Shown: positions 11,487-23,233, numbered from the stretch's first letter. The stretch: DNA of 64,000 nucleotides from Gnetum montanum (GCA_015680685.1 MNCI01027357.1:36065-100064); one strand, 5' to 3'. Program-made: numbers and translations. Notes: generated by a model from the letters alone, not told the origin.

Positions 11487-12800
11487 ATGGCACCCAAGAA
11501 CAAATAGGCATAAGCTCTGAATCATGACATGGAGAGCATGAAGTCATCCTTTTATATGATGGTTGCTCAATTGGATGAAATCAGCATGAAGGTGGATAGA
11601 CAAGCTAGCCTTAGCCATATCCAGACACATGAAGATAAAAAGCATGTATGTTCAGATGGAGAAGTCTCACAACTAGGTGGAGATGGAGTAGATGAAAAGG
11701 AAGGTCAATCTAGCTATGGGAGTGTAGGAAACCATTAGCCAAGGACTCCAATCGGAGGGAATCATATTCCTCAAATAATAACTCTAAGGGCTTCGGTGGT
11801 GCTTAATACTTCTTCAAGTAAGCTTGACAATGAAGATGGGGCAAGGCTTGCTGGAGTGTTCAAAAATGGTTCAAGACTTTCATATGTAGACTTGAAGACT
11901 TTCAATGGTGTAGATGGTACTAATGCTTTTGCAAATTAGTTGAAGACACTTGAGAAGCATTTTCTATTGGAAGAGGTGCCAAAAAACTTGAAGATGCCTA
12001 TTTCTAAATTCAAATTAGAAGGTATGGCTTCTAAATGGTGGAAAAGGAGTCCTAAGGTTATGAAAGATGAAATAGTCAACCTATCAAAGATTGGAATTTG
12101 ATGAAATATACATTGAAAAGGAAATTTGAATAGCCTTGTTAGAGATAAGAAACCATTATGAAGTTGAAATTCATAAGGCAAGGTTACAAGGATGTAAAAT
12201 AATTCTACATTAAATTTTATAACCTTTTCCATCAAGCTAAGGTAAATTGGGAGGAGTATGAGTAAGCTTTAATCTTTTTAGGAGGTCTCAAAATGATCTA
12301 CCAGCAAGATTTATACTTTTATGAACCACAAACCCTTGATGAGGCTTACAATTTGGCACTCAAAGCTAAGAAGAAAGTAGGTGGACTCAGAAAAAAGAGC
12401 AAACAAACTTCTAAGGGTAAGGAGAAGGGATCTAGATTTGATAAAGGATTCAAATCCAAATCTAAAGCTAAGGAAGACAACCAAGAGCAAACAAACTTCT
12501 AAGGGTAAGGAGAAGGGATCTAGATTTGATAAAGGATTCATATCCAAATATAAAGCTAAGGAAGACAACCAAGAGCAAACAAACTTTTAAGGGTAAGAAG
12601 AAGGGATCTAGATTTGATAAAGGATTCAAATCCAAATCTAAAGCTAAGGAAGATAGCCAATATAAGAAGATTGAAGGAGGTGATGAGAAGGGTAAAACCA
12701 GAAAGGACCCAAGCAAGGGAGATAAGGGTCAAGGTAGCAACTCATCAAAATTTCAGTGCTTTAAGTGTGAAGAATGAAAACATAAGAAATGGAAATGTCC
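11487..12800 (+). pseudogene. gag of chromovirus B, broken
   Basis: The frame opens at ATG 11487 (MAPKNK, then a stop), 48 bases after the primer-binding site. Acidic and coiled N-terminal sequence (11529-11738) is followed by a Gag core around 11900-12360 with the LKTLEKHFLLE and MIYQQDLYFYEPQTLDEAYNLA patterns of plant Ty3 Gag. A lysine-rich linker then occurs three times because of an 88-bp triplication (12397-12660). The zinc knuckle lies at 12757-12798 with CX2CX4HX4C spacing; the residue before its His is broken by a TGA at 12775. Shifts near 11935 and 12250 and many stops make it non-functional. Confidence 0.87.
12397..12660 (+). repeat. 88-bp unit, three tandem copies, in gag of B
   Basis: Copies start at 12397, 12485 and 12573 (each GAGCAAACAAACTT). 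As 88 is not a multiple of three, each copy codes the same basic peptide in a new frame. The frame after the third copy is the one used by pol. Confidence 0.93.
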
Positions 12801-12828
12801 TCTTCACAAGGTATCCAAGGGAAAAGAT

Positions 12829-15800
12829 GTGCAAACCATGAAGGTGGAGGAGACATCAAGCCAAGATTTTTATAGGGGTAATCCTAATGCTCTAAAAATT
12901 GAAAATGTTTTTGAATTAGATTCTTGTGCATTTATGGGAAATGTGAATATAGGAGATCATCCTAGTAGGAAATCATTGTATAATATCAGGGCTAGTTATT
13001 TGCTTAGTGGGGAATGAATTCATGTTTTGATTGATGAGGGAGCCTAAGAAAATGTTATTTCTTCTAAGGGAATTACTAGATTGGGTTTGGTAACCAATCC
13101 TCATCCAAGACCCTATAAGGTGCATTGGTTATCTAAATATTTTTCCCAAAAGGTGAGGGAACAATGTACTTTGAAATCTAAAATTGGAACTTTCATGATG
13201 TTGTGAGGTGTGATGTGTTTCTAATAGATTGTGTTGATGTAATTCTTAGTAGAACTTGGAATTTTGACAATGGTGCTCAATTTGATGGAGCAAGAAATGT
13301 ATAGAGTGTTATTAGACCTGATAGAATCCATGTTTTGATTCCTATGATAGCTAAATAAGTCTCACTTAATTCTTCCTTAATCCTTCTATGAGAGAAAATA
13401 TATTAAGGAACATGATGAAACTAGTTTTGATTTCATTGTTATGACAATAGTTACTACTAATCATGAAGATGTGCAGGTTGAACTTCCTATAGGTGTGCTA
13501 GGCTTAAAGGAGAAATATCCCAAGGTGTTCAAGGAGAAATTGGATGGACTACCACAGATGAGGAATGTACAACATCAAATTGACTTCATTCCTAGTTCTA
13601 TCATTCCAAACGAGAGAGCTTACAGAATGGCACCAAATTAGAGGGATGAATTGCAAAGACAAGTAGAGGGGTTACTTGCAAATGGATTTATGAGGAAATC
13701 CATTTCTCCTTGTGTAGTTCCAATGGTGCTAGATAGTGATCAATGGATGATGTGCATTGATTCTAGGGTAGTGAACAAGATAACAATGAGGTATAGGTTT
13801 TGTATTCCAAGGATGGATGATATCCCTGAAGTCCTTACCAATGCTAAAATTTTTAACAAAACTGATTTGAAGAGTGGGTACCATCAAATCAGAATTAGGC
13901 CTAGTGATGAGTGGAAGATAGCTTTCAAACCACCAGATGGATTGTTTGAGTGGTTGGTGATGCCATTTCAACTCATGAATGCACTTGCTACATTCCCAAG
14001 GTTGATGGATGATGTATTGAAGGACTTGATTGGTAAGTGTTGTATTGTATTTTTTGATGATATTTTGATGTATAGCTCTAATGAGGAAGAGCACTTGGAT
14101 CACTTGAGGATAGTGTGACTTAAGTTAGAGGAGGCACAGTTGGTGATCAATGTAAAGAAGAGTCATTTCTTAAAGAAGGAAATCACATATTTAGGTAATG
14201 TGATTTCTAAAAATTAGATTTGGATGGAAGCTACCAAGGTGAAGGCTATATGGAATTGGCCAACTCACAAGAATGTTGGGGAGGTAAGATCATTCCTTGG
14301 TTTTGCAGGTTTTTATAGATAGTTCATAAAAAATTTTAGTGGTATTTCATGGCCCATGTTTTCTTTATTGAAGGAAAATAAAGAATTTATATGGGATAAT
14401 GAAACCAAAGGGAGATTTGACTTGTTGAAAGAAAAGATTACTAGTGAACCGATGCTTGCAATTCCAAATTTTCAAAATCTTTTCCATGTGGAGGTGGATG
14501 CAAGTGGACTTGTCATCGGTGGGGTACTTTCACAAGAAGGTAGGCATGTTGCTTTCTTTTCTAAAAAGTTAAATGAATCAAGGAAAAAATATAGTGTATA
14601 TGAGAAGGATTTTTATGTTATTCTTCAAGCAATCAAGCATTAGAGGCATTACTTATTACCAAAAGAATTCACCTTGATGATAAAACACAAAGCACTTCAA
14701 TTTCTAAACTTACAAAATAAGTTAAGTGCAAAGCACATGAAGTGAGTTGCATAGTTACAAGAGTTCAATTTTTTGTTGAAGCACAAAAGTGAAAAGGCCA
14801 ATATGGTAGTTGATTCATTATCTAGGGTGCATGTGGTAATTTTCAGCATGCCTCATGTGGAAGGTATGGGTGATTTTGCTTCTTTATATGAGCATAATGT
14901 TGATTTTGGACAAGTTTTGAGAAGCCTCAAAGAGTTGTTGATGAATACAATAGACCAATGGAGAGACTATCATATTCAAGATGAAATATTATTTAAGAAT
15001 GGAAAGGTATGTGTTCCTAATTTTGATTTTAAGAAAAATATTTTGTTTGAAAAGCATTGTAGTGGCATGGTAGGTCACATGGGCAAGGATAAAACATTGG
15101 AACTTGTGGGTAGACATTATTTTTGATATGGTATGGCAATTGAAGTTTCAAAATTTATGAAGGAGTGTTTGACATGTCAAAAGTTCAAAGGAGGTAAAGG
15201 TGTGGATGAACACTATATGGCTTTGCCAATTCCCAAAGATCCATGGGAAAGTGTGTCAATGGACTTTGTGAGTTGTATTTTGAAGTCCAAGAGTGGAAAC
15301 AATGCAATTTTTGTTGTTGTGGATAGGTTCTCCAAAATGTCACATTTTATTCCATGCAAGAAGTTGAGTGATGCCTCTCATTTTGCAAATTTATTTTTCT
15401 AGCATGTTGTGAAGTTGCATGGTATTTCTTTTAATATTGTTAGTGACAAAGACTCCAAGTTCACAAGTCATTTTTGGAGGTCCCTTTGAAATATTTTAGG
15501 GACAAAGTTGAATTTTTCTAGTGCATATGATCCAAAATTTGATGGCCAAATAGACATGGTGAATAAATCCTTATTAAACATATTTAGATGTTTATGTGAT
15601 GAACAACCAAACCTATGGAAAAACTTGTTGTCCCATGCTGAAATTTCATATAATAATGCTTTTCATGTTGCAATTGGAAAAATTCCATTTGAGGTGAATT
15701 ATGGATTTTTTCCAAAGATGGTGGACACTTTGAAGAGCTTTGATGATGAAGCTCAACTTAGTGTTGATTTTGTGCAAGAGATGAGGGATCTCCATGCACA

Positions 15801-16320
15801 AGTAAAATCAAATCTTGAGAAGAAGACTGAAGAGAGAGTTCTCAAGAGGAATGAGGCCAAGAGGAAGCCTAATTTTGCTATTGGTGACTTGGTTTAGATG
15901 CACTTGAAGAATAAGTGGTTGAGAGGTGTTAAGTTCTCAAAACTGAAAGCTAAGAAGATGAGGCTTTTCAAAATCAAGGCTAAAATTACTAACAATGCTT
16001 TTGAGATTGATTTACCAAATGATGTTGGTATTTATTTTATGTTTAATGTTTCAAATCTTGTGCACTATCATGGACTAGCTGATGAGGAGACCATACACGA
16101 AAGCATTGATGAATTGAAGGGGGATATTGATTAGTCCAAGCCTTCAATGGAAAAGAAGGAAATCATACTCAAGTGGAGGAAAGCTTCTAGCACTCAAGGA
16201 GTCAAGAGCCATGAATATTTTATCCATTAGAAGGATCAATTCATTGATGATGTTGTATGGATCCATGAAACCAAACTTGTCAATTGGGGAATCACTTCTA
16301 CCCCTACTCCCTTGTTCATG
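12829..16320 (+). pseudogene. pol of chromovirus B: protease, RT, RNase H, integrase, chromodomain-like tail
   Basis: All domains lie in one frame and are cut only by in-frame stops. The protease has IDEGA (Asp 13033) in place of IDSGA, followed by a TAA. RT spans about 13500-14120 and keeps its active site as FFDD at 14050-14061, a variant known in some plant chromoviruses. RNase H covers about 14356-14760. The integrase zinc finger lies near 15050-15185 (His, His, Cys, Cys visible). In the core, Asp 15262 and Asp 15445 remain, but the third acidic residue is Asp (15553) where Glu is expected. The last 60 codons (16135-16320) resemble a group II chromodomain: KKEIILKWRK, then HEYFIH and VVWIHETKL. 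That domain would steer insertion to chromatin marks. The run-on frame suggests an original single gag-pol ORF. Confidence 0.9.
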
Positions 16321-16334
16321 TGACTTCACTTTTT

Positions 16335-16353
16335 TGAAGTGTGGGAGAGCTAG
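16335..16353 (+). other. Polypurine tract of element B
   Basis: GAAGTGTGGGAGAGCTAG directly precedes the TGTAGGAACACC start of the 3' LTR. Confidence 0.75.
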
Positions 16354-17283
16354 TGTAGGAACACCCCTTCTACTTCCCTTGTGCTTGTCCTATAGGTTTT
16401 TTTTGTAGGTTATCACACTAGAAGAAGACCTAGATGCATTGTCTCATTTTTATGTGTGTTTTGTGTTGATTTTTATGAGTGTTTTGTGTTGATTTTTATG
16501 ATGAAGATTCTTGGATGTTTTGGCATGTTTGGAGTGTTTTTGTCTTACTTTGATGAGTTTAGGAGGTTCCAAGGTGTTTAGGGACTTGTTGGAAGGCATC
16601 TAAAGGCTTTTGACATCAAAATGAGCACTTTTATTTTTGGCACCTTCAGGATAGACGTCTTTGCAAAAAGGACACATCTTTCCAGAGATGTCTTTCCTAA
16701 AATGAAGACATCTCTAGTCCATAGAAGACGTCTCCCATAAAATAGTAGATGTCTTTCTCAAGAGCAAGGCTTTGACAAAATTTATCTTCCCTAAATTAAA
16801 GACATCTCTAGTCCAAAGAAGACATCTTCCAAAAATAGTAGATGTCTTTCCTAAGAATAAAGCTCTCACATGAGACCTCTACATGAAACAAGAGATGTAT
16901 GCTAGCAAAGAAGAAAAGTTGTGATGTGGCATTTCAATTGGGAAACATCCAAAAGATTCTAGTTCTATGTGGGAAACATCTAGGGAGGAAAATAGAAAGC
17001 TTCTTATGATTTTGGATCTTTATAATGATGTATGCCTTCATCCATGAGAGGGGACAAGAGTTTGTATGCAAGGAGAACTAGGCAAGAGTGATTAGGTAAG
17101 CACATTAGGTGAGTGCAATAGGTGATTGCAACTCCAAGATTAGCTTGTGGTGTGTTGATCTATGTGTTCTATTCTCTAGTATTTCACTTGTGAGTTGAGC
17201 TCTTAATCCTAGGTTGTGGGAGAGATTTTTCTTAGTTATGTATTGCATTAAAGAACAACCATTGTGTGGTTGTATAGCCTCAT
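16354..17283 (+). repeat. 3' LTR of element B, first part
   Basis: Matches the 5' LTR from TGTAGGAACACC to ...TAGCCTCAT. It breaks at the insertion site of element C; the last five bases CTCAT (17279-17283) are one copy of C's target-site duplication. Confidence 0.9.
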
Positions 17284-17637
17284 TGATGAGCCGCGATATC
17301 GCATATGTGATATCGCGTCCTGCCTCATCTTCTATAAATAAGAGGTGGCACCCTTTGTTCCTGATAGTTAGACTTAGACCCTTAACCAAATTCTTGTAGT
17401 TTAGCCATTTCAGAGTTAGAATAATTTCTGTGTGCCCATAGTAGGAGTCATAGAGTGAACGGATCTTTATTCAAGAAATTTGTACCTGAGCACACATTTG
17501 TGTACAGAAATAAAGATGAAATTTATGATAAACCTTGCAGCATATAGATTAAGCTAATTAGTAATTAATTATTATTGAATGTTTAATGATTTCCTAGTTA
17601 ATTAATTTCTCTCTCAACCCTTGACCCTCTTAGTTAA
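17284..17637 (+). repeat. 5' LTR of element C, 3' part deleted
   Basis: Matches 22263-22650 of the 3' LTR, including a TATAAATA box at 17333-17340. Identity stops at ...CCCTCTTAGTTAA. The following sequence is already gag leader, so about 430 bp of LTR plus the primer-binding site are missing. Confidence 0.85.
17292..17317. promoter_or_regulatory. Near-perfect 26-bp palindrome in U3 of element C
   Basis: The arms CGCGATATC and GATATCGCG face each other across GCATATGT; only one base pair breaks the symmetry. It sits 15-40 bases upstream of the TATA box. The 3' LTR has two diverged units of it (22272-22330), and element F has GATATC-rich relatives at the same LTR position. Confidence 0.7.
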
Positions 17638-17659
17638 AGGAAAATAAAGTGAAAAACAT

Positions 17660-19257
17660 CGATGAGACAGTCGAGAATGAGGACGAGGGCACTCTAAGGA
17701 ATCAAGGCATAGAAGAAGGGAGAGTAGGGAACCACGTGGACACCATAGATGCTATGAACAAGATGATCATGAAGAACCCCTACTCGCAACTAGAAGCATG
17801 CTAGATATAACGGAGGCTATAAGAGTTTCAACAAGGCACCAAAGGGATAGTAGGATCAAGAGGTTATACATGAACAACATCCCACGATTTGAAGGGAGAT
17901 ATAATGTTGATCCTCAAAATCATTTACAAGAATTCCATGATGCATGTGTCTTGCAAAACATAGAGAACGAATGGAAAAACCTAAATTTGTTCCCAAGGAC
18001 ACTAGTGAAAGACGCTAAAAGCTAGTACCGGTCCTTAGAACTGGAATCCATTTGGAGGTGGAGTACAATGTTAGAACTGTTCAATGATAAGTACCAAACA
18101 TACTCCCGAGTGTCTAACCTATGGAAGAAAATCCAAGGATGGAAGCAAGGAAATCATGAACCCTTGGATGCTACCATGGGCTGCTATTATGCACTATTAC
18201 ATCGTTGTCCTAGCCATGGTTATTCACAGTGGGATCAACTACGCCATCTCGTGGATGGACTTAGGCATGAAACAAGGAGAACCCTTCGGACATATGCCCA
18301 AGAAAGATTATCAGAGCTTAGGTCTCATCAAATTCATAGATTTTGAGAGTAAGTAGCCAAGGAAGAAGGTGAGCTATGAAAGAGAGAAATTGCATAAGAA
18401 TACAACTGAGATCCTTCCCTCCAAAAAATGGGAGTAAAATTTTGTGAGGAGGAAGAAGAGTCACCACTCAAAGAGATGGTGAATAAGAAAACTTTTCCAC
18501 TCCAAAAGTTAACAACAGAATTATCAGCAAAGGTAGATCAAATGTGTGACTCCCTGGATAGTAGGTTTAAAATTGTTCTCAAAATTGTAGAGGAGTCTAG
18601 GAAGCGAGGTAGTGACCGTGACACAAAGAAAAAGAGAGAAGCGACAATGCACGTAACAAGGGTAAGGGGAAAATGGCCATCACAGAAGAGGTTGTGGATT
18701 CAGACATGGAAAATGATGGTGGATGCAAGATATGCCAATATGACCATCCTAAGGGATGTTTCCCAGTGATCTCACATCCACTAGAGACTGGGGTGTATGC
18801 ACTCAACCCACGACTTAATAAACGACAAGCACCTCGACGGTTACCTTATCCCCAAGGTAACCCAAGGCAGTTCCACCAACCTTAAACATATTATCCAAGT
18901 GGAATTCTAGAAAAACTCATTGAGCAACATCAACATTGGCAATACCCACAATCATGGGAGATGCCACCACCAAGGCAACAATACCCCTACCGACAATCGG
19001 ACCCATATGGCTACTACGTGCAACATCCAATCTCTCCACATGACTCAATTGGTTACGTTACACCACAACATCACTACCAAGCCCATGAGTATTATAGAAC
19101 TCCTTCTCATATTGAAGATAATCCACAAACATACCATCCTTCAAATCCATCCACAGCTCTCACACTAATAGCTCCATTACCACCTGCTCCAGCAATGCAA
19201 GGGGAACTCCCTACTCAACTGCAACAATGCAATGCCACGAGGGCTATGAATCTTTAA
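17660..19257 (+). pseudogene. gag of element C, broken
   Basis: One frame from about 17660 to 18769 reads the Gag core: MNNIPRFEGRYNVDPQNHL, LFPRTLVKDAKS, a TAG (18023), YRSLELESIW and NDKYQTYSRV, then a helical stretch up to YAQERLSEL. A coiled, charged region follows (18428-18620). A shift near 18650-18680 moves the match to the next frame, which holds an unusual zinc knuckle at 18724-18759: CKICQYDHPKGC, spacing CX2CX3HX3C instead of the usual CX2CX4HX4C. After it comes a Pro/Gln/His/Tyr-rich tail (18790-19257). Element F shares the YDHPKG core and the LxxLxxGLxxExRxTLxxYA region. The start is uncertain because the leader is deleted. Confidence 0.82.
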
Positions 19258-19429
19258 CCTGCTGTTGGTACTGACAACTGTATAAAGAAAAGATCTTTCT
19301 TCAAAACCAATAGTCTGAAAAAGCCCTCACAACCACAAGCGGTTGAACCTCTGAACGCCTCCCCATCAAATAAGGCTTCAGAGCTCCCTTCAAACCAAAC
19401 ACCGAGCTCAACACATAGAGTTATGTTAA

Positions 19430-20028
19430 CACATGTTGTTACTGACTGGATTGAGGCTGGCTACCTTCCCAGGAAATTCTCTAATCCTGGAAGCCTTCTA
19501 ATCTATCTCCAAATCACTGGGAATGAACCATGCAAAGCTCTTCTGGACTTACGTTCCAGAGTCAACTAAATATCACAAGAGATGTACAAAGCCTAGAACC
19601 TACCTCCGTTAAGGAAGAGAAATATTTGCCTAGAGCTGGCCAACCAGTCCATCACTATTCCCTTAGGACTGATGGAGGAAATCATTACCACTGTGTGTGG
19701 GTGGTCATACCTAGCTGATTTCCTAGTGATACAAGTGAATAATAATAAAGGGGACTTCTCAATAATAATGGAAAGGGCATGGCTAAGTACCATAGATGCA
19801 TGCCTAGGAATCGATGATCTTTCCTTGGAAATATCTAAGGAGAACACTTTTGGGAAGATCGAGGAGAAAAAGGTTCCATGCATCACATACAATGATATAG
19901 GGTGCAATTGTGTGCATAAATCATGGGTTGTGCAAAGTTTAGCATTGCTTGCATGCAACCGATGTGCACAAGACCTTAACCTACAAAAGTGCCTATATGT
20001 AGCAGCCACACGACAAGAAGACACCTAG
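19430..20028 (+). pseudogene. Aspartic protease (retropepsin) region of element C
   Basis: In one frame from about 19430 the translation reads NEPCKALLDLRSRVN, matching the plant Ty3 protease active site (xALLDLGSxVNxI) with Asp at 19546 kept and the next Gly changed to Arg. About 60 codons later, VIQVNNNKGDFSIIMERAWL lines up with the second protease signature (xLILGRPWLxT), with G to E and P to A changes. A stop lies directly after the active-site segment. The frame ends at 20028. Intact proteins of this family cut the Gag polyprotein during particle maturation. The substituted active-site loop makes this copy inactive. Confidence 0.72.
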
Positions 20029-22251
20029 TGGCTGATAGCTGATCAAGAGAGCAACTCACTAAAATGCATGGAATTAACTGAGGGAATAACTTGCACCTAT
20101 ATAAAAGCATATATGCACTAGAGCAAGTTCTTCGCCAACTTCCAAACCTTAACCTGGAAAAAATCAACTAGGGGAAGTTGGAAATTCCTAAAAAAGTCAG
20201 ACAAGAACCTTAATAAAATATTGTTAGTCAATGTGCAATAGACCAAAAATTTTCATGAATTTAGAATGGTTAGTGCACATAATACCTCTGAGAAGGGACG
20301 ACCCTACTCACTATTTTGGATCTCCCCCTTCCAACTCATTCATGGGGAAGATGGCCACCTCTGCTAACCAATTGAGGCCCTCAATTCCTTTTTAAGTTTT
20401 TGTTTTACAAATTTCTTTAACTTTTATTGTTTTTGTTTTGCAACATCATTTATACTTTTTCATTTCTTTGTGTGATTGTTTGTTTTGCTTATTTTTATTT
20501 TTATTTTTATTTTTTTTGTTTGTTCTTTTTTTTGTCTTTCTTTGTTTTGTTAGGTTCGTCACCTAATAAGTGCTCCTGATGGTGGTATGAACTATATTCT
20601 ATTGATTGTTCATGTTGGGTTTTTACCTTTGAGTTATAATGTTGATGCTAAGGTATGATTCTTTTGATATAATAGGCAATGAGTCCATGTCATCCATGCA
20701 TTCATGAATTTCTATGGTCTCTCTTGGCTTAGAACTATACGGTCTCTTTCTTAATAATAAAACTCTTAATGAATTGGTGACTGGGCATTTTTCAAACTGA
20801 GGAAGGACTCAAGGACTGAAAAGGGTATGACTTCAAGGGGATTTGATGCATTTGTGTTGGCCATTCTCTTGGGTGCTTGGATGTTTTCTTCTTGATTTTT
20901 CCTTACCATTCTGATGTTTCTCCATTATCGGGAAGCTAAGCTAATAAAAATAAGTCTTTTCATGGTGTGGTTCTCATGCAAAAAAAAAACAATGAGAATT
21001 CAAAGCACACCTGTTAGAAAAAATAATCATTTGGGCTACAAGCACTGGTTATGAAACTAAACAAACATGTTCCCTCTAACTAAGGCCCTTTCTCGCTTCC
21101 TACTTGTCCCTTTCTCGTTTCCTTGAAATGGTGGTGACTCTTTGGGGGAAGCATTCTTGTTACTTCAAGAGGATGGACTAGCCAAGTGTATTCATGTGAA
21201 GTCACTGGATGTGGATTGTTAAAGGCTAGATTTTGAATGAGATCTACTTATTCACATTAACCATAAATACACAAGGGACTATACACCACCTTGTTCTAGG
21301 GACTCCATTCCATTCTCTTCTTCCCATCATTCTTTCTCCATTCTCCACCTCATTGCCGATTGTATCAATAGTATATATTTTGGTTGATACATTGTTTTCT
21401 CTTTGGGGTTAAGTCCTTAACTCTTACTCCCAAATGACATTTCTAGAGCCTATAGACTCTTTGAATGTGGGTTTGTCAGGGCATAAAGGGCATGAGCCTG
21501 CTTTGGGGAGGACCCACTGGCATTTCTATTTAGTGCATTAGTTAACTTCTTTCCCTTAAACATTTCTACAATCAACATTTCTTTTGTTCATTTCCACCTC
21601 TGACATCCATTTTATCGGTGTTTCCGTTGTTTATTGTTTTTCATCTTTCTTATTCCTTATCTTTTTCCATTCTATCGCTACCGGAGGATCACTCTTAGTC
21701 ATGGGGGCCCTAGTCCAATTTTTTCAATTTTTCCTAAACCCTACACCTTGGGTAGTCACCAATGTTATATCTCTAACAATCCATATTAGCCATATCACAA
21801 CTTAGCCAATGGACCTTACACTGAAGCAAGGTATCAACTGTATTTTGATTTACTTATCCTTGCTCATATGTGACTGTGTTGTGTGTGAAAATGGTAATCA
21901 TACAGCAATGGACTAGACCTGGAGGAAACACTCAAGATGGACCGGTGCTAGAACAGTTGTGCAAGGAAAAAGATTGATGACACGCTCATGGATAAACAAT
22001 GGAAGGTGCAATTTTGGCATCTGCAGCAACATGTCTTCTCCTCTTTTCTCTATTTTCTCTTAGCTACCAAATAAGGCTGGATGTCAAATGTATATAGTGT
22101 TCACTCTTGTGGTCATGAACACTAATGTTTCCATGTATTGTAATGTTGATCTATTCACATGTCACCCCATTCACCATTAGTGTCATTCAAGTCAATAATC
22201 TCATACCTTCCCAATATTTTGTAAGGAAGTCAAGGACAAGTTTTCATTTAG
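20029..22251 (+). other. Non-coding interior of element C
   Basis: No RT, integrase or other recognised protein pattern in any frame. Contains a T-rich stretch (20390-20560). This long untranslated interior is typical of non-autonomous LTR elements. Confidence 0.6.
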
Positions 22252-22262
22252 TCATGGGGGTA
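22252..22262 (+). other. Polypurine tract of element C
   Basis: CATGGGGGTA lies directly before TGATGAG of the 3' LTR. Element F has CGTGGGGATA at the same place. Confidence 0.82.
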
Positions 22263-23075
22263 TGATGAGCTGCGATATCACATATGCAATATCTCATCAG
22301 CCACATGATATTGCATATGCAATATTGCGTCATTCCTCATCTTCTATAAATAAGAGGCAACACCCTTTGTTCCTGATAGTTATACTTAGACCCTTAGCCA
22401 AATTCTTGTAGTTTAGTGATTCCAAAGTTAAAATACTTTCTATGTGCCCACAGTAGGAGTCATAGAGTGAACATATCTTTATTCGAGCAATTTGTACCTG
22501 AGCACACATTTGTGTACGGAAATAAAGACGAACTTTATGATAAACCTTGCAGCATACAGATTAAGCTAATTAGTAATTAATTATTATTGAATGTTTAATG
22601 CTTTCCTAGTTGATTAATTTCTCTCTCAACCCTTGACCCTCTTATTTAAGTACACTTAGTACGACTTCTTCAAGCATGCGTGTAGTGCTTGGTAACCCAG
22701 TAACGATTAGAATTTGGTAATCCTAGCAGCGTTGCATTGGTTCAAGATGCGTACGGCAAGTGGGAACGGATATTGGTGTTAGGAACATTTAGAAACTAGT
22801 TAATGAACAGTTAAGATAAATTAGCCACTTAGTTCTCTCTCCCTCTCCTTATTAGCAAAAGACATCAAAAAGGTAAAAGCTATAAAAATCATATACCTCA
22901 AGCTTACTTAACCATACAACTGGAACAATACAAGTAAGTTTGGGAAGACAATGATTGATTAACCCTGAGTGTTCCATTAAGGTGTGTAAGCACTTAGTCC
23001 TTGGAGTTCAACCGGATTGCGCATGAAACACTCATATTTGTATGGATGACTATAGAGGTACCTCACCACTCATCA
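22263..23075 (+). repeat. 3' LTR of element C (813 bp)
   Basis: Runs from TGATGAG to ...CACTCATCA, with a TATA box TATAAATA at 22345-22352. Its U3 holds two GATAT palindrome units where the 5' copy has one. Confidence 0.9.
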
Positions 23076-23233
23076 CTCATGCTCTGCAATATCATTTGAG
23101 TGTGATAGATTTATGAATTTTTTTGGGTTGTGTGAACCCGATTGTAATCTTCTAATAATTTAATTGAAGTTAGCTTATTTTCTTGTTTTCAAGTAAATAA
23201 TTTTTTCTTTTCATAATATTTGAATTTAGTGTA
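23076..23233 (+). repeat. 3' LTR of element B, second part
   Basis: Starts with the second CTCAT copy (23076-23080), then GCTCTGCAATAT and onward, which continues the 5' LTR sequence (11227-11382). Similarity fades at ...TTTAGTGTA (23233). Confidence 0.87.

Larger units (their letters stand above)
17284..23075 (+). mobile_element. Gag-protease-only Ty3 element C, nested in the 3' LTR of B
   Basis: Both ends carry TGATGAG...ATCA-type LTRs and are flanked by an exact 5-bp duplication CTCAT (17279-17283, 23076-23080). The interior holds Gag and an aspartic protease region and then about 2.2 kb without coding potential; no RT, RNase H or integrase pattern is present. This resembles the non-autonomous TR-GAG class of plants. 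The 5' LTR is cut short (17284-17637 against 813 bp for the 3' LTR) and the primer-binding site is gone, so the present copy could not be reverse-transcribed. Its relative, element F, lies at 34930-51776. Confidence 0.9.
10277..23233 (+). mobile_element. Ty3 chromovirus-type LTR retrotransposon B, interrupted by element C
   Basis: A 5' LTR (10277-11382) is followed by a tRNA-Met-like primer-binding site, gag, protease, RT, RNase H, integrase and a chromodomain-like tail, then a polypurine tract and the 3' LTR. RT before integrase defines Ty3. The 3' LTR starts at 16354, is split at 17283 by element C, and resumes at 23076. Without C the element is about 7.2 kb. Flanking bases (TATGG left, TAAGT right) do not form a convincing target-site duplication, so the right LTR edge is uncertain. 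Pol is one continuous frame with in-frame stops only; gag is shifted by an 88-bp triplication. Confidence 0.92.

Noticed and set aside
10277-16353. Endogenous plant pararetrovirus
   Set aside because: Paired LTRs, integrase and a chromodomain-like tail define a Ty3 chromovirus; no movement or coat protein features were seen.
18084-18356. Second overlapping plus-strand frame in gag of C
   Set aside because: The other frame matches Gag of element F residue by residue; this one does not.
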